Of a stretch of 6,529 nt of DNA, positions 1 through 5,733 are shown in pieces. Below the pieces are notes generated by a model. That model was not told where the DNA came from. It made no database searches and saw only the letters and a list, made by a program, of their open reading frames with translations. The DNA is from Hyphomicrobiales bacterium (GTDB lineage Bacteria > Pseudomonadota > Alphaproteobacteria > Rhizobiales > JALURZ01). Both the position numbers and the translations under genes were made by a program. The stretch covers positions 4,206 through 10,734 of the forward strand of contig JALURZ010000168.1 in NCBI GenBank assembly GCA_027058735.1, given 5' to 3'. Each line of letters begins with the position of its first letter. Positions within the stretch are counted from its first letter, which is position 1.

Positions 1-1
1 C

Positions 2-328
2 GTCGCTGTCGTGGCCAGATCGGGATCCACCAAGGTTCTCATCAAGGGCGATGGATCGGGACCGCACACGGTGGGCAGCAGCACCGGCAAGGCCTTCACT
101 TCGGCCAGCATGGGCCAGCCGACCGGCAATCTCGCCGCGCTGATAAAGGACAAGCCGGATCTGGCGGGCCTGCGCGACATGGACCCGCGGCTGGTTATTC
201 TGGCCGGCGGCCTGCCCATCAGGATCGGCGGCGCGCTGGTTGGCGGCATTGGCGTCGGGGGGGCGCCGGGGGGGCAACTTGACGCGGCCTGCGCCAAGGC
301 CGGGATCGACGCCATCGGCGGCAAATAA
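2..328 (+). CDS. GlcG/HbpS-like heme-binding family protein, C-terminal part (5' end outside window)
   Basis: About 108 residues are visible and the frame is open to the left edge, so the N-terminus, including any signal peptide, is missing. A GTG at 11 is in frame, but conserved sequence (VAVV) already lies before it, so it is not the start. Family hallmarks are the AFTSASMGQPTG segment, then the RDMDPRLVILAGGLPIR strand, the GGIGVGGAPGG loop and the closing LDAACAKAGIDAI helix. Members of the GlcG/HbpS (DUF336) family are about 130-170 residues long. Some bind heme outside the cell (HbpS), and others accompany glycolate oxidase genes (GlcG) with unclear function. The family is clear from the sequence; heme binding is inferred from the family only. 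The GPHTV/LRDMDP form resembles secreted members. The gene converges on the amino-acid dehydrogenase. Two runs of seven G (257-263, 268-274) lie in the glycine loop and the frame stays intact across them. Confidence 0.85.
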   Translation, partial: VAVVARSGSTKVLIKGDGSGPHTVGSSTGKAFTSASMGQPTGNLAALIKDKPDLAGLRDMDPRLVILAGGLPIRIGGALVGGIGVGGAPGGQLDAACAKAGIDAIGGK

Positions 329-338
329 TCCGCCGCGC

Positions 339-382
339 CGCCTGAGCCGCCCGCAAACTGTCGGGTCGCGGCGGCTCAGGCG
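339..382. terminator. Inverted repeat between convergent genes, possible bidirectional terminator
   Basis: Arms 339-350 (CGCCTGAGCCGC) and 371-382 are perfect reverse complements of 12 bases. One further C-G pair (351/370) makes a 13-bp GC-rich stem with an 18-base loop. It sits between the stop of the GlcG-like gene (326-328) and includes the stop codon of the dehydrogenase (376-378) in its right arm. The position is right for a terminator serving both genes. There is no run of T after either arm, so classical intrinsic termination is not assured. It could also act as an mRNA 3'-end stabiliser. Confidence 0.5.
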
Positions 383-1419
383 CCGGCGATCAGTTCGCGC
401 GCCATGGCGTCAGCGATCACGTCGGTTGGCCGGTTTTCGCTTTTCGAACGTTCAAAGATACCGGCCAGCCGGTCCGCGATGCCGGCGATCCTGCGCCTGA
501 CCAGATCGCTGGAAAAATTGCCCTGATATTCAGCCGCCACGGCGATCATGCCGCCGGCATTGATGACATAGTCGGGGGCATAGAGAATGCCGCGTTGATG
601 CAGAAGTTCGCCGTCGCGCGGTGTGGCGAGTTGGTTGTTGGCCGCGCCGGCGACGACGGGCGCATTGAGCCGGGCGATGGCCGCCGCATCCAGCACCGCG
701 CCAAGCGCGCAAGGGGCCACCACGTCGGCGTCTTCAAACAGGATGCTGTCGGGATCGCCGGCCTCGGCCCCAAAGTCATGCGCCGCGCGCGCCACATTGT
801 CCCTGTTGACATCCGCCACCACCAGCCGCGCTCCCGCCTCATGGAGATAGCGGCACAGCCGGTAGCCCACATGACCCGCACCCTGGACCGCGACACGCAA
901 GCCGCTGATCTCGCGCCTGGCGAGGGCTGCGCGCACCGCTTCGCGAATTCCCAGACACACGCCCCAGGCGGTCATGGGCGAAGGATCGCCACCCGCCGAG
1001 CCGGGGCCGCCAATGCCGCTGACGTGGCGTGTCGCGCGGGCGACCGCCTTCATGTCTCCAACGCCGGTGCCGACATCCTCGGCCGTGATATAGGTCCCGC
1101 CCAGATCGTCCACCGCCCGGCCGAAAGCCTCAAACAGCGCCGGTGATTTATCGGTGCGGCCATCGCCCAGAATGACCGCCTTGCCGCCGCCAAAGGGCAG
1201 GCCGGCCAGGGCGTTCTTGAAGCTCATGCCCCGGGACAGCCGCAGCACATCGCGCAGCGCCTCGGCCTCGGTGTCATAGGCCCACATCCGGCAGCCGCCG
1301 AATGCCGGGCCCAGCGCGCGGCTGTGAACGGCGATGAAGCCGCGCAGACCCGTCTCGCGGTCATGAAACCCGTGAACGAATTCATGGCCGTCAAACGCAT
1401 CATTGGCAAAGAACGTCAT
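376..1419 (-). CDS. Leucine (Leu/Phe/Val) dehydrogenase, NAD-dependent
   Basis: This 347-residue cytosolic enzyme should oxidatively deaminate branched-chain L-amino acids with NAD+, giving 2-oxo acids and ammonia, the entry step of Leu/Val/Ile catabolism. The Glu/Leu/Phe/Val dehydrogenase fold is plain. The N-terminal substrate domain carries GPAFGGCRM (37-45), SFKNALAGL with Lys68, the glycine-rich GGGKAVI with catalytic Lys80, and AEDVGT with Asp115. The C-terminal Rossmann domain has GAGHVG (180-185) and Asp203 at the end of the second strand, which favours NAD over NADP. NNQL (261-264) and VINAGG (285-290) complete the active site. Length is slightly under the usual 350-365. ATG 1419 is preceded by an AGGGAAG ribosome site (1427-1433). 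It is transcribed alone, away from the metallophosphoesterase. Positions 40 (Phe) and 291 (Met) differ from what I recall of Bacillus leucine dehydrogenase (Leu, Val), so the exact substrate is open. Valine or phenylalanine dehydrogenase are the alternatives. Confidence 0.92.
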   Translation of the reverse strand: MTFFANDAFDGHEFVHGFHDRETGLRGFIAVHSRALGPAFGGCRMWAYDTEAEALRDVLRLSRGMSFKNALAGLPFGGGKAVILGDGRTDKSPALFEAFGRAVDDLGGTYITAEDVGTGVGDMKAVARATRHVSGIGGPGSAGGDPSPMTAWGVCLGIREAVRAALARREISGLRVAVQGAGHVGYRLCRYLHEAGARLVVADVNRDNVARAAHDFGAEAGDPDSILFEDADVVAPCALGAVLDAAAIARLNAPVVAGAANNQLATPRDGELLHQRGILYAPDYVINAGGMIAVAAEYQGNFSSDLVRRRIAGIADRLAGIFERSKSENRPTDVIADAMARELIAGA

Positions 1420-1487
1420 GATCGTGCTTCCCTGAAGGGGGCTTTCGCGGGGCCGGCCCCCCGCATCCGTGGCGACCGCTCAACCCA

Positions 1488-1493
1488 ATTATA
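1488..1493 (-). promoter_or_regulatory. Possible -10 box (TATAAT) for the dehydrogenase gene
   Basis: Read on the minus strand this is a perfect TATAAT, notable in GC-rich DNA, about 70 bases upstream of the dehydrogenase start. No good -35 lies at the usual 16-19 base spacing (the best candidates read ACCTCA or AACCTC). If it is used, an activator may be needed. The assignment rests on the hexamer and position only. Confidence 0.35.
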
Positions 1494-1529
1494 GGCCGGC
1501 AGAGCGGATATGAGGTTTCGAGTTTGCGG

Positions 1530-1547
1530 CCAATCGCGCAATATTGG
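1530..1547. repeat. Inverted repeat CCAAT-N8-ATTGG, candidate operator
   Basis: CCAAT at 1530-1534 and ATTGG at 1543-1547 form a dyad with an 8-base centre, and CAATATTG (1540-1547) is itself a perfect palindrome. A third CCAAT occurs at 1485-1489 beside the possible -10 box of the dehydrogenase gene. Position upstream of an amino-acid catabolic gene would suit a regulator such as an Lrp-type protein, but the sequence does not identify one. Confidence 0.3.
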
Positions 1548-1759
1548 AGCGCCCGGGCGCATCGGTGGCGACTGAAAACTGCGCGGGGGGGGGCCCCCGT
1601 GCTGCGCGGCATCGATGGGGACAATCGCGCAAATTCGCCTCGACGCGCAGTGATTCCCCCCTACCCACACAATCGTGTCTGGCATAACGTTTCAGGACCT
1701 TAGTTTCACCCGCGCGCCGCAGCGGCGCCAACGAAAGTCAGGCAGGCCCCACCCAACCC

Positions 1760-3553
1760 ATGAGCAGCGGGCACGACAGAAAGCAACCGCCCAGGCGCCC
1801 GGCGAATGCACCGGGCATGGTGCGCTGGTATTCACCGCGCCTGCTGCTGCGCATGGGAGCGCGCACCGCGGCCGCGACCATCGTCGGCCGGTATTCCGAC
1901 AACCGCCCGGTCCAGGCCGCCCTCGACCCGGTGGGGGACGATCCTCTGCGCGGCGCGCATGACTATTCATCGCTGGGGCGCGGAGAGGACTTCTGGTTCG
2001 ACTATGTGGCCGACATAGGCGATGGCTGGAATGCGACCTACGCCGTCGCCAGCGCTCTGGGCAAACCAACCCTCGAACTGGACGGAACGGTGACGCGGCG
2101 CGGCCGGCTGCTGATCATGGGCGGCGATGAGATCTATCCCGCGCCCAGCCGCGAGGAATATGACAGACGCACGCTCAGCGCCTATGAGACGGCGCTGCCG
2201 CGCGGCGATGTGAGCGATCCGCCCCATCTGTTCGCCCTGCCCGGCAATCATGACTGGTATGACGGGCTGCACACCTTCATCAATATCTTCTGCCAGGCGC
2301 GGCGCGGCCCCAATGGCCGCCCGGGGCGCATGATCGGCGGCTGGCAGACCCGCCAGACGCGCAGCTATTTCGCCCTCAAGCTGCCGCGCAACTGGTGGCT
2401 GTGCGGCTTCGACGTTCAGCTTGGCGACTACATCGATGCCGCCCAGATCAATTTTTTCGACGACATCGCCCGCACGCGGATGAAGCGCGGCGACAAGATC
2501 ATCCTTTGCGCGGCCGTGCCAAGCTGGGTTCTGGAGGCGGTGCGGGACCCGGACGCCACGAAGAACCTGCGTTTCGCCAAACAGGTGCTCACCCGTCATG
2601 GCGCGCAGATCGCGCTGATCGTGTCCGGCGACCTGCATCACTATTCGCACTATCAGGAACAAAACGGCGAGGGCCCCACCATGCTGACCTCCGGCGGCGG
2701 GGGAGCGTTCTTGCATCCGACCCACAAACTGCCCGGTTCGCTCGATGTGCCCTGGGACGACGAACCGGCCGAAACCTTCACCCTCAAGACCCGATATCCC
2801 TCGCGGCGACGTTCATACGCGCTGTCTTTGCGCACTCTGGCGTTTGCCTTCTTCAACCTCGATTTCGCCTTGATGATGGGGCTGTTCTACACCGTGCTGG
2901 CCTGGTTTCTGGAGACCCGCAGCCTCGATGGCGGGGCGGTATTGCGCGAAAGCTTTCTGAAAATCTTCACCTATCACGGGTCTGTCGCGGCGTTTTGGGA
3001 CGCGCTCGGCGATGCGGCGTGGCGGTTCGCCTCCACGGTGCCGGAAAGCCCCGAATTCGCCATCTTCGTCCTTGCCGGACTGGCCGCCTCCATCGGCCTC
3101 AACATGGCCCGCCAGCCGGTGCTGAAATACGGCCTGGGCACGCTCCACTGGATGGCCCACATGCTCGCCCTGTTCATCGCCTATTGCATCGCCGTGCAGA
3201 TGACCGCCTGGATCGAGCCCATTATCGCGGCCAACAGCCTTGTCTTTGCCGTGTGGCTGGCGCTGATGATCGTGGTCGGCGGCCTGATGGGCGGCTTGGT
3301 GTTCGGGCTCTATCTGCTGGTTGCGCTGAATATCTTTGGATTGCAATGGACCAATTCGTTTTCCGCCATAAGAATAGGAGATTACAAGAATTTTCTGAGA
3401 TTCCGAATTGACGATACCGGCACCCTGACAGTGTTTGCGGCGAAAATCGACCACGTGCCGGCGTGGCGCGGTGGCGGCCCGCTCGATCCGCCGTCGCGGG
3501 CAGAGGCGATCGAACCTTCGTTCACGATCGCGGGCAAGAAAAAGACCGGCTGA
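1760..3553 (+). CDS. Membrane-anchored calcineurin-like metallophosphoesterase
   Basis: The 597-residue protein has two parts. Residues about 75-320 form a calcineurin-like phosphoesterase domain with DIGDG (85-89), GGDEIY (121-126), GNHDWYDG (162-169) and GDLHHYSHY (270-278). These supply the Asp, Asn and His ligands for a two-metal centre that hydrolyses phosphoesters. Residues about 350-374, 422-438, 451-472, 476-496 and 498-517 are hydrophobic, giving about five membrane segments. A hydrophilic tail of about 75 residues follows (IRIGDYKNFLRFRI region), rich in likely beta strands. No signal peptide is present and the N-terminus is basic and proline-rich, so the catalytic domain is probably cytoplasmic. 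The substrate is unknown; nucleotides, phospholipid head groups and phosphoproteins are all possible. ATG 1760 is the chosen start. Its only ribosome-site-like sequence, AGGCAGG (1740-1746), is 13 bases away and weak. A possible GMC oxidoreductase remnant follows directly downstream. Confidence 0.85.
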   Translation: MSSGHDRKQPPRRPANAPGMVRWYSPRLLLRMGARTAAATIVGRYSDNRPVQAALDPVGDDPLRGAHDYSSLGRGEDFWFDYVADIGDGWNATYAVASALGKPTLELDGTVTRRGRLLIMGGDEIYPAPSREEYDRRTLSAYETALPRGDVSDPPHLFALPGNHDWYDGLHTFINIFCQARRGPNGRPGRMIGGWQTRQTRSYFALKLPRNWWLCGFDVQLGDYIDAAQINFFDDIARTRMKRGDKIILCAAVPSWVLEAVRDPDATKNLRFAKQVLTRHGAQIALIVSGDLHHYSHYQEQNGEGPTMLTSGGGGAFLHPTHKLPGSLDVPWDDEPAETFTLKTRYPSRRRSYALSLRTLAFAFFNLDFALMMGLFYTVLAWFLETRSLDGGAVLRESFLKIFTYHGSVAAFWDALGDAAWRFASTVPESPEFAIFVLAGLAASIGLNMARQPVLKYGLGTLHWMAHMLALFIAYCIAVQMTAWIEPIIAANSLVFAVWLALMIVVGGLMGGLVFGLYLLVALNIFGLQWTNSFSAIRIGDYKNFLRFRIDDTGTLTVFAAKIDHVPAWRGGGPLDPPSRAEAIEPSFTIAGKKKTG

Positions 3554-3885
3554 CAGGCGCCGCGAAGGATTGCCCCCGTATGAAGCCGCTTTCGCGACCC
3601 GCCGGCGATCCGGCGCAAGACCCGTGACGCCATTATCGTCGCCTCGGGCGCAAGCGCGGTCGGTCACAAGGGCCGGGTGTTTTTAGGCAGCGGCGATGCG
3701 CTCCGCGACGGCCTTGACGGCCTTTATGTGCCGGACGGCGCCATGATCCACCGCGCGGCGGACAATGGGCCTGAATTCGACGACCAGCCAAGAACAAACA
3801 CCCCAAGGCGCGCCGCCGCGGGGGGCGTGAATTTATCCGGTGGTGCAGGCGGGCAATCCGCTCCGGCGGAAAAATCAGGTTCCGC
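3554..3885. other. Gap between metallophosphoesterase and lipoprotein genes
   Basis: No intact gene is visible in these 332 bases. It contains the GMC-like remnant, then GC-rich sequence without recognisable coding signal. A small hairpin-like TCCGC-TCCG-GCGGA with AAAAA after it lies at about 3857-3875. It has the wrong polarity (A run, not T run) for a + strand terminator, and on the minus strand its T run comes before the stem. No clear terminator for the lipoprotein gene was found. Confidence 0.5.
3626..3799 (+). pseudogene. Remnant of a GMC (cholesterol-oxidase-like) oxidoreductase C-terminus
   Basis: A frame open from 3584 (stop at 3581-3583) to a stop at 3977-3979 has no plausible start before a conserved-looking stretch. 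That stretch contains GHKGRVF (3662-3682) and DGLYVPDGAMI (3716-3748). In GMC flavin oxidoreductases of the cholesterol-oxidase type, a similar segment (HKGRVF..., then GLYVxDGSxxP) lies near the C-terminus, after the HPLGGC motif and before GVNPxxTI. HPLGGC and GVNP are both missing here. AMIHRAADNG directly after the DG could be the family's terminal helix joined by an in-frame deletion. The rest of the gene is not in any frame upstream, where the metallophosphoesterase ends. After about 3800 the frame becomes low-complexity and runs into the antisense lipoprotein gene. The match is from memory of the family, not from an alignment; a small novel protein or chance similarity remain possible. 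Confidence 0.45.
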
Positions 3886-4263
3886 TCACGCGCATTTGGC
3901 CAGCATGCGCCAGACGCCGCCGCCGTGGGCGGGGGTGCCCTCCAGCAGTTTTGCCTTCCGGCCGCGCGGGCAGGCATAGTGCGAGAGCGCCGAGGCGACC
4001 ACGCTCAGCGCCGTTGCGCGGTCGGCGTCGGAATCGGTGAGGCGGCGTCCGCGCCGGGTGATCTGCACGTCATAGGCGCCTTGCGCGGCCTTGAACTGAA
4101 ACGTCATCGCATAGCGCATGCCGTTATAGATGACCGGCTCGGTATAGGACGAACCGCTGGCGGCATTGGCGACCGCGCCGCCGTCCGGGCGGCCCGCCTC
4201 GCACGCGCCAAGGGCGAGCAGCGCCACCGGCCACAAGAATTTCCATCTGATCGCACTCACCAT
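3886..4263 (-). CDS. Small predicted lipoprotein of unknown function
   Basis: A 125-residue protein begins with basic residues, then the hydrophobic stretch FLWPVALLALGAC, which ends in a lipobox LGAC (18-21). Cys21 would be the lipidated first residue of a mature protein of about 105 residues, exported by Sec and processed by signal peptidase II. The mature part starts with a flexible Gly/Ala/Ser segment. A compact domain follows (YNGMRYAMTFQF, YDVQITRRGRRL, SALSHYACPRG, GGVWRMLAKC) with two cysteines (98, 124) that could form a disulfide. The family is not recognised. The frame is open further upstream to 4722, but that extension only mirrors the Lrp-like gene. ATG 4263 is preferred because it puts the signal peptide at the N-terminus and has GGGAG (4270-4274) six bases before it. 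A promoter-like pair lies at 4319-4347. Confidence 0.8.
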   Translation of the reverse strand: MVSAIRWKFLWPVALLALGACEAGRPDGGAVANAASGSSYTEPVIYNGMRYAMTFQFKAAQGAYDVQITRRGRRLTDSDADRATALSVVASALSHYACPRGRKAKLLEGTPAHGGGVWRMLAKCA

Positions 4264-4318
4264 TCCCGGCTCCCGCGTCCGCACCCCCGCGCGCAGGGCC
4301 CTTGGCTCGGCGCGCCCG

Positions 4319-4347
4319 TGCATAGAACGCATTGCCGAACAGGTCAA
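4319..4347 (-). promoter_or_regulatory. Sigma70-like promoter for the lipoprotein gene
   Basis: On the minus strand, TTGACC (4347-4342) and TATGCA (4324-4319) are separated by exactly 17 bases. A start site near 4312 would give a leader of about 50 bases before the ATG at 4263, with the GGGAG ribosome site inside it. This is the best promoter-like pair I see in the window. Confidence 0.5.
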
Positions 4348-4429
4348 CGGGTGCCGGCAGATCAATCGCACCGGCGCGCGCCCCGCCTTCGCCTCCTCCA
4401 CCGCCGGCAAGAAAGCAGCCGTCCCATGC

Positions 4430-4458
4430 TTGACCTTTGCGCCTGCAAGGCCGACTCT
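4430..4458 (+). promoter_or_regulatory. Weak promoter candidate for the Lrp-like gene
   Basis: TTGACC (4430-4435) is a good -35 match, but the hexamer 17 bases on is GACTCT, a poor -10. It lies about 40-70 bases before the GTG start of the RAM-domain gene. The position is good and the sequence support weak. Confidence 0.25.
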
Positions 4459-4483
4459 GGCCTCCACACGCCAACGGCCAGAT

Positions 4484-4488
4484 GGAGA
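4484..4488 (+). promoter_or_regulatory. Ribosome binding site of the Lrp-like gene
   Basis: GGAGA stands 9-10 bases before GTG 4498. An in-frame TGA at 4492-4494 rules out any earlier start, and the ATG at 4491 is in another frame, so this site and the GTG fix the start. Confidence 0.6.
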
Positions 4489-4497
4489 CAATGAGCG

Positions 4498-4734
4498 GTG
4501 AAACCCTTCTTTGTGCAGATCAAATGCGAACTGGGCCGGGCCTATGATGTCGCCAATCAGATCGCGGATGCGGAGATTGCCTCGGAAATCTATTCCATTG
4601 CCGGACAATACGATCTGCTGTTGAAGATCTATCTCGACAGCGAGGAGGATATTGGACATTTCGTCAACGAGAAGATTCAGAAATTCGATGGCATCAAGGA
4701 CACCTATACCATCATCACGCACCGCGTGTTCTGA
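4498..4734 (+). CDS. Stand-alone Lrp/AsnC effector-binding (RAM) domain protein
   Basis: The 78 residues are a complete alpha/beta RAM domain as found at the C-terminus of Lrp/AsnC regulators: beta strand FFVQIKCEL, helix AYDVANQIAD, then IYSIAGQYDLLLKIYL, helix EDIGHFVNEKIQ and strand TYTIITHRVF. The GQYD turn (36-39) sits where family members bind amino-acid effectors at the dimer interface. No helix-turn-helix domain exists: an in-frame stop (4492-4494) is one codon before the GTG start, and I see none in the other frames upstream. Known stand-alone RAM proteins form rings and bind amino acids, and may modulate full-length Lrp partners; that role is inferred here. It is divergent from the lipoprotein gene and 47 bases ahead of the transporter gene, which may be co-transcribed. 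Confidence 0.88.
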   Translation: MKPFFVQIKCELGRAYDVANQIADAEIASEIYSIAGQYDLLLKIYLDSEEDIGHFVNEKIQKFDGIKDTYTIITHRVF

Positions 4735-4744
4735 GGGTTGAGCG

Positions 4745-4782
4745 CGCCCGCCGACACGCCCGCCGACGGCCGCGCGCGCGCG
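4745..4782 (+). repeat. 12-base tandem repeat followed by (CG)6 tract
   Basis: CGCCCGCCGAC occurs at 4745-4755 and 4757-4767, a near-perfect 12-base tandem. A pure alternating (CG)6 run spans 4771-4782 and ends in the GTG start of the transporter gene. Together they occupy most of the gap between the RAM-domain gene and the transporter and leave no obvious ribosome site. Confidence 0.7.
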
Positions 4783-5732
4783 TGATGGGCGCGATCGCGA
4801 GATCCGTCGAATTTCTCGGCCGCCACGGCACGCTGGTGATGGTGGCGAGCATCATACTCGGGCTTTTCGTAACCCAGCTTGCCGCCCTGCTGCGTCCGTT
4901 TCTGGCGGCATCGGTCGTGGCCCTGCTGGCGGTGACGATCATGCGCGTCGAGGCCGCCAGCCTTCGCGCGCTGGCGGCCCGGCCGGTTCCCGCCCTGGGT
5001 GCGGTGTTCTGGATCCTGATCGCCACCCCGCTGCTGCTTGGCGCAGGGCTGTATGCAACCGGCTTTGCCGCCAGCTATCCGGTCCTGACGCTCAGCCTGG
5101 TGCTGCTGGCCACCGCGCCGCCGATCGCCTCTTCGCCCGCCGTGTCGCTGCTGATCGGGCTCAACCACACCTTGAGCCTGGTGGTGCTGCTGGCGGCCGC
5201 CGCGCTCATACCGCTGACCACGCCGCTGATGGCCGATCTGCTGCTCGACCAGCCGCTTCCCCTTGACAGCGACGTGCTGATGGTCCGGCTGATCGTGCTG
5301 ATCGGTTCGGCCGGCCTGCTGGGGCTGGCGGGGCGCTGGATGTTCGGTATGGCGCGCATCCGCGCAAGGGACGAACTGCTCGATGGACTCAGCGTAATCG
5401 CCCTGATCGTTTTCGCCATATCCATCATGGACGGCATCCTGGCGCGGATTGTCGCGGATTTCGCGCATGTGCTGCGGTTTGCCGCCCTGGCCTTCGCGGT
5501 CAATCTGGCGCTGCTCGCCGCAACCACGCTGCTGTTCCGGCGGGCGGGACGGCGCGACGCGGCGACCATCGGATTTTCCGCCGGCAACCGCAATATGGCA
5601 CTGGTGATCAGTGCGCTGGGAACCACCGTGCCCGACGACACCTGGCTGTTTTTCGTGCTGGTGCAGTTCCCGATCTACATGCTGCCGGCAGCCCTCAAAC
5701 CGCTGTACCGGCGATGGCTTCGCGCCGAATAG
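4782..5732 (+). CDS. BASS/SBF-family transporter (bile acid:sodium symporter-like)
   Basis: This 316-residue inner-membrane protein is hydrophobic almost throughout, with about 9-10 membrane segments (roughly 17-36, 40-55, 70-90, 97-125, 131-150, 167-186, 201-218, 226-252, 261-280, 288-303). Two segments carry motifs like the discontinuous crossing helices of the BASS fold: TAPPIASSPAVSL (111-123) and GFSAGNRNMAL (264-274). In characterised relatives these regions bind Na+ and the substrate, usually an organic anion. The substrate here cannot be read; it need not be a bile acid. Starts GTG 4782 and ATG 4785 are adjacent, neither with a clear ribosome site, so coupling to the upstream RAM-domain gene is possible. 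Its TAG (5730-5732) is one base from the stop of the convergent thiolase gene. Confidence 0.82.
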   Translation: MMGAIARSVEFLGRHGTLVMVASIILGLFVTQLAALLRPFLAASVVALLAVTIMRVEAASLRALAARPVPALGAVFWILIATPLLLGAGLYATGFAASYPVLTLSLVLLATAPPIASSPAVSLLIGLNHTLSLVVLLAAAALIPLTTPLMADLLLDQPLPLDSDVLMVRLIVLIGSAGLLGLAGRWMFGMARIRARDELLDGLSVIALIVFAISIMDGILARIVADFAHVLRFAALAFAVNLALLAATTLLFRRAGRRDAATIGFSAGNRNMALVISALGTTVPDDTWLFFVLVQFPIYMLPAALKPLYRRWLRAE

Positions 5733-5733
5733 C

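Larger units (their letters stand above)
1420..1759. other. Intergenic region between divergent dehydrogenase and metallophosphoesterase genes
   Basis: These 340 bases hold no convincing gene; the short open frames in it have no recognisable protein features. It should contain the promoters of both flanking genes. Visible elements are a minus-strand TATAAT (1493-1488), three CCAAT/ATTGG blocks (1485-1489, 1530-1534, 1543-1547) and a G9C5 tract (1585-1598). I see no convincing sigma70 pair for the + strand gene. Confidence 0.6.

Noticed and set aside
595..1146. + strand frame opposite the dehydrogenase
   Set aside because: No family features; the - strand gene has all active-site motifs.
1967..2725. 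Long - strand frame opposite the metallophosphoesterase catalytic domain
   Set aside because: Antisense shadow without recognisable motifs; the + strand has the metal-binding motifs.
2395..3411. Long + strand frame inside the metallophosphoesterase gene
   Set aside because: Its Arg/Ala/Gly-rich composition shows no domain. It is a high-GC shadow of a gene with catalytic motifs and membrane segments.
2813..3667. Long - strand frame opposite the metallophosphoesterase membrane part
   Set aside because: Its His/Gln/Asp-rich, charged composition is what antisense of hydrophobic helices gives.
3857..3875. TCCGC-TCCG-GCGGA hairpin next to AAAAA as a terminator for the lipoprotein gene
   Set aside because: On the minus strand the T run comes before the stem rather than after it, and the stem is only five base pairs.
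3633..3977. - strand frame overlapping the lipoprotein's 3' end and the GMC remnant
   Set aside because: Arg/Pro-rich with no motif; the lipoprotein uses a different frame in the overlap.
4264..4722. Extension of the lipoprotein frame to an upstream start, giving 278 residues
   Set aside because: The extra part runs antisense to the RAM-domain gene, whose protein is clearly conserved, and it would bury a textbook lipoprotein signal peptide in the middle.
4704..5468. 254-codon - strand frame opposite the transporter gene
   Set aside because: Extremely Gln/His/Arg-rich, the usual antisense image of a membrane protein; no domain seen.
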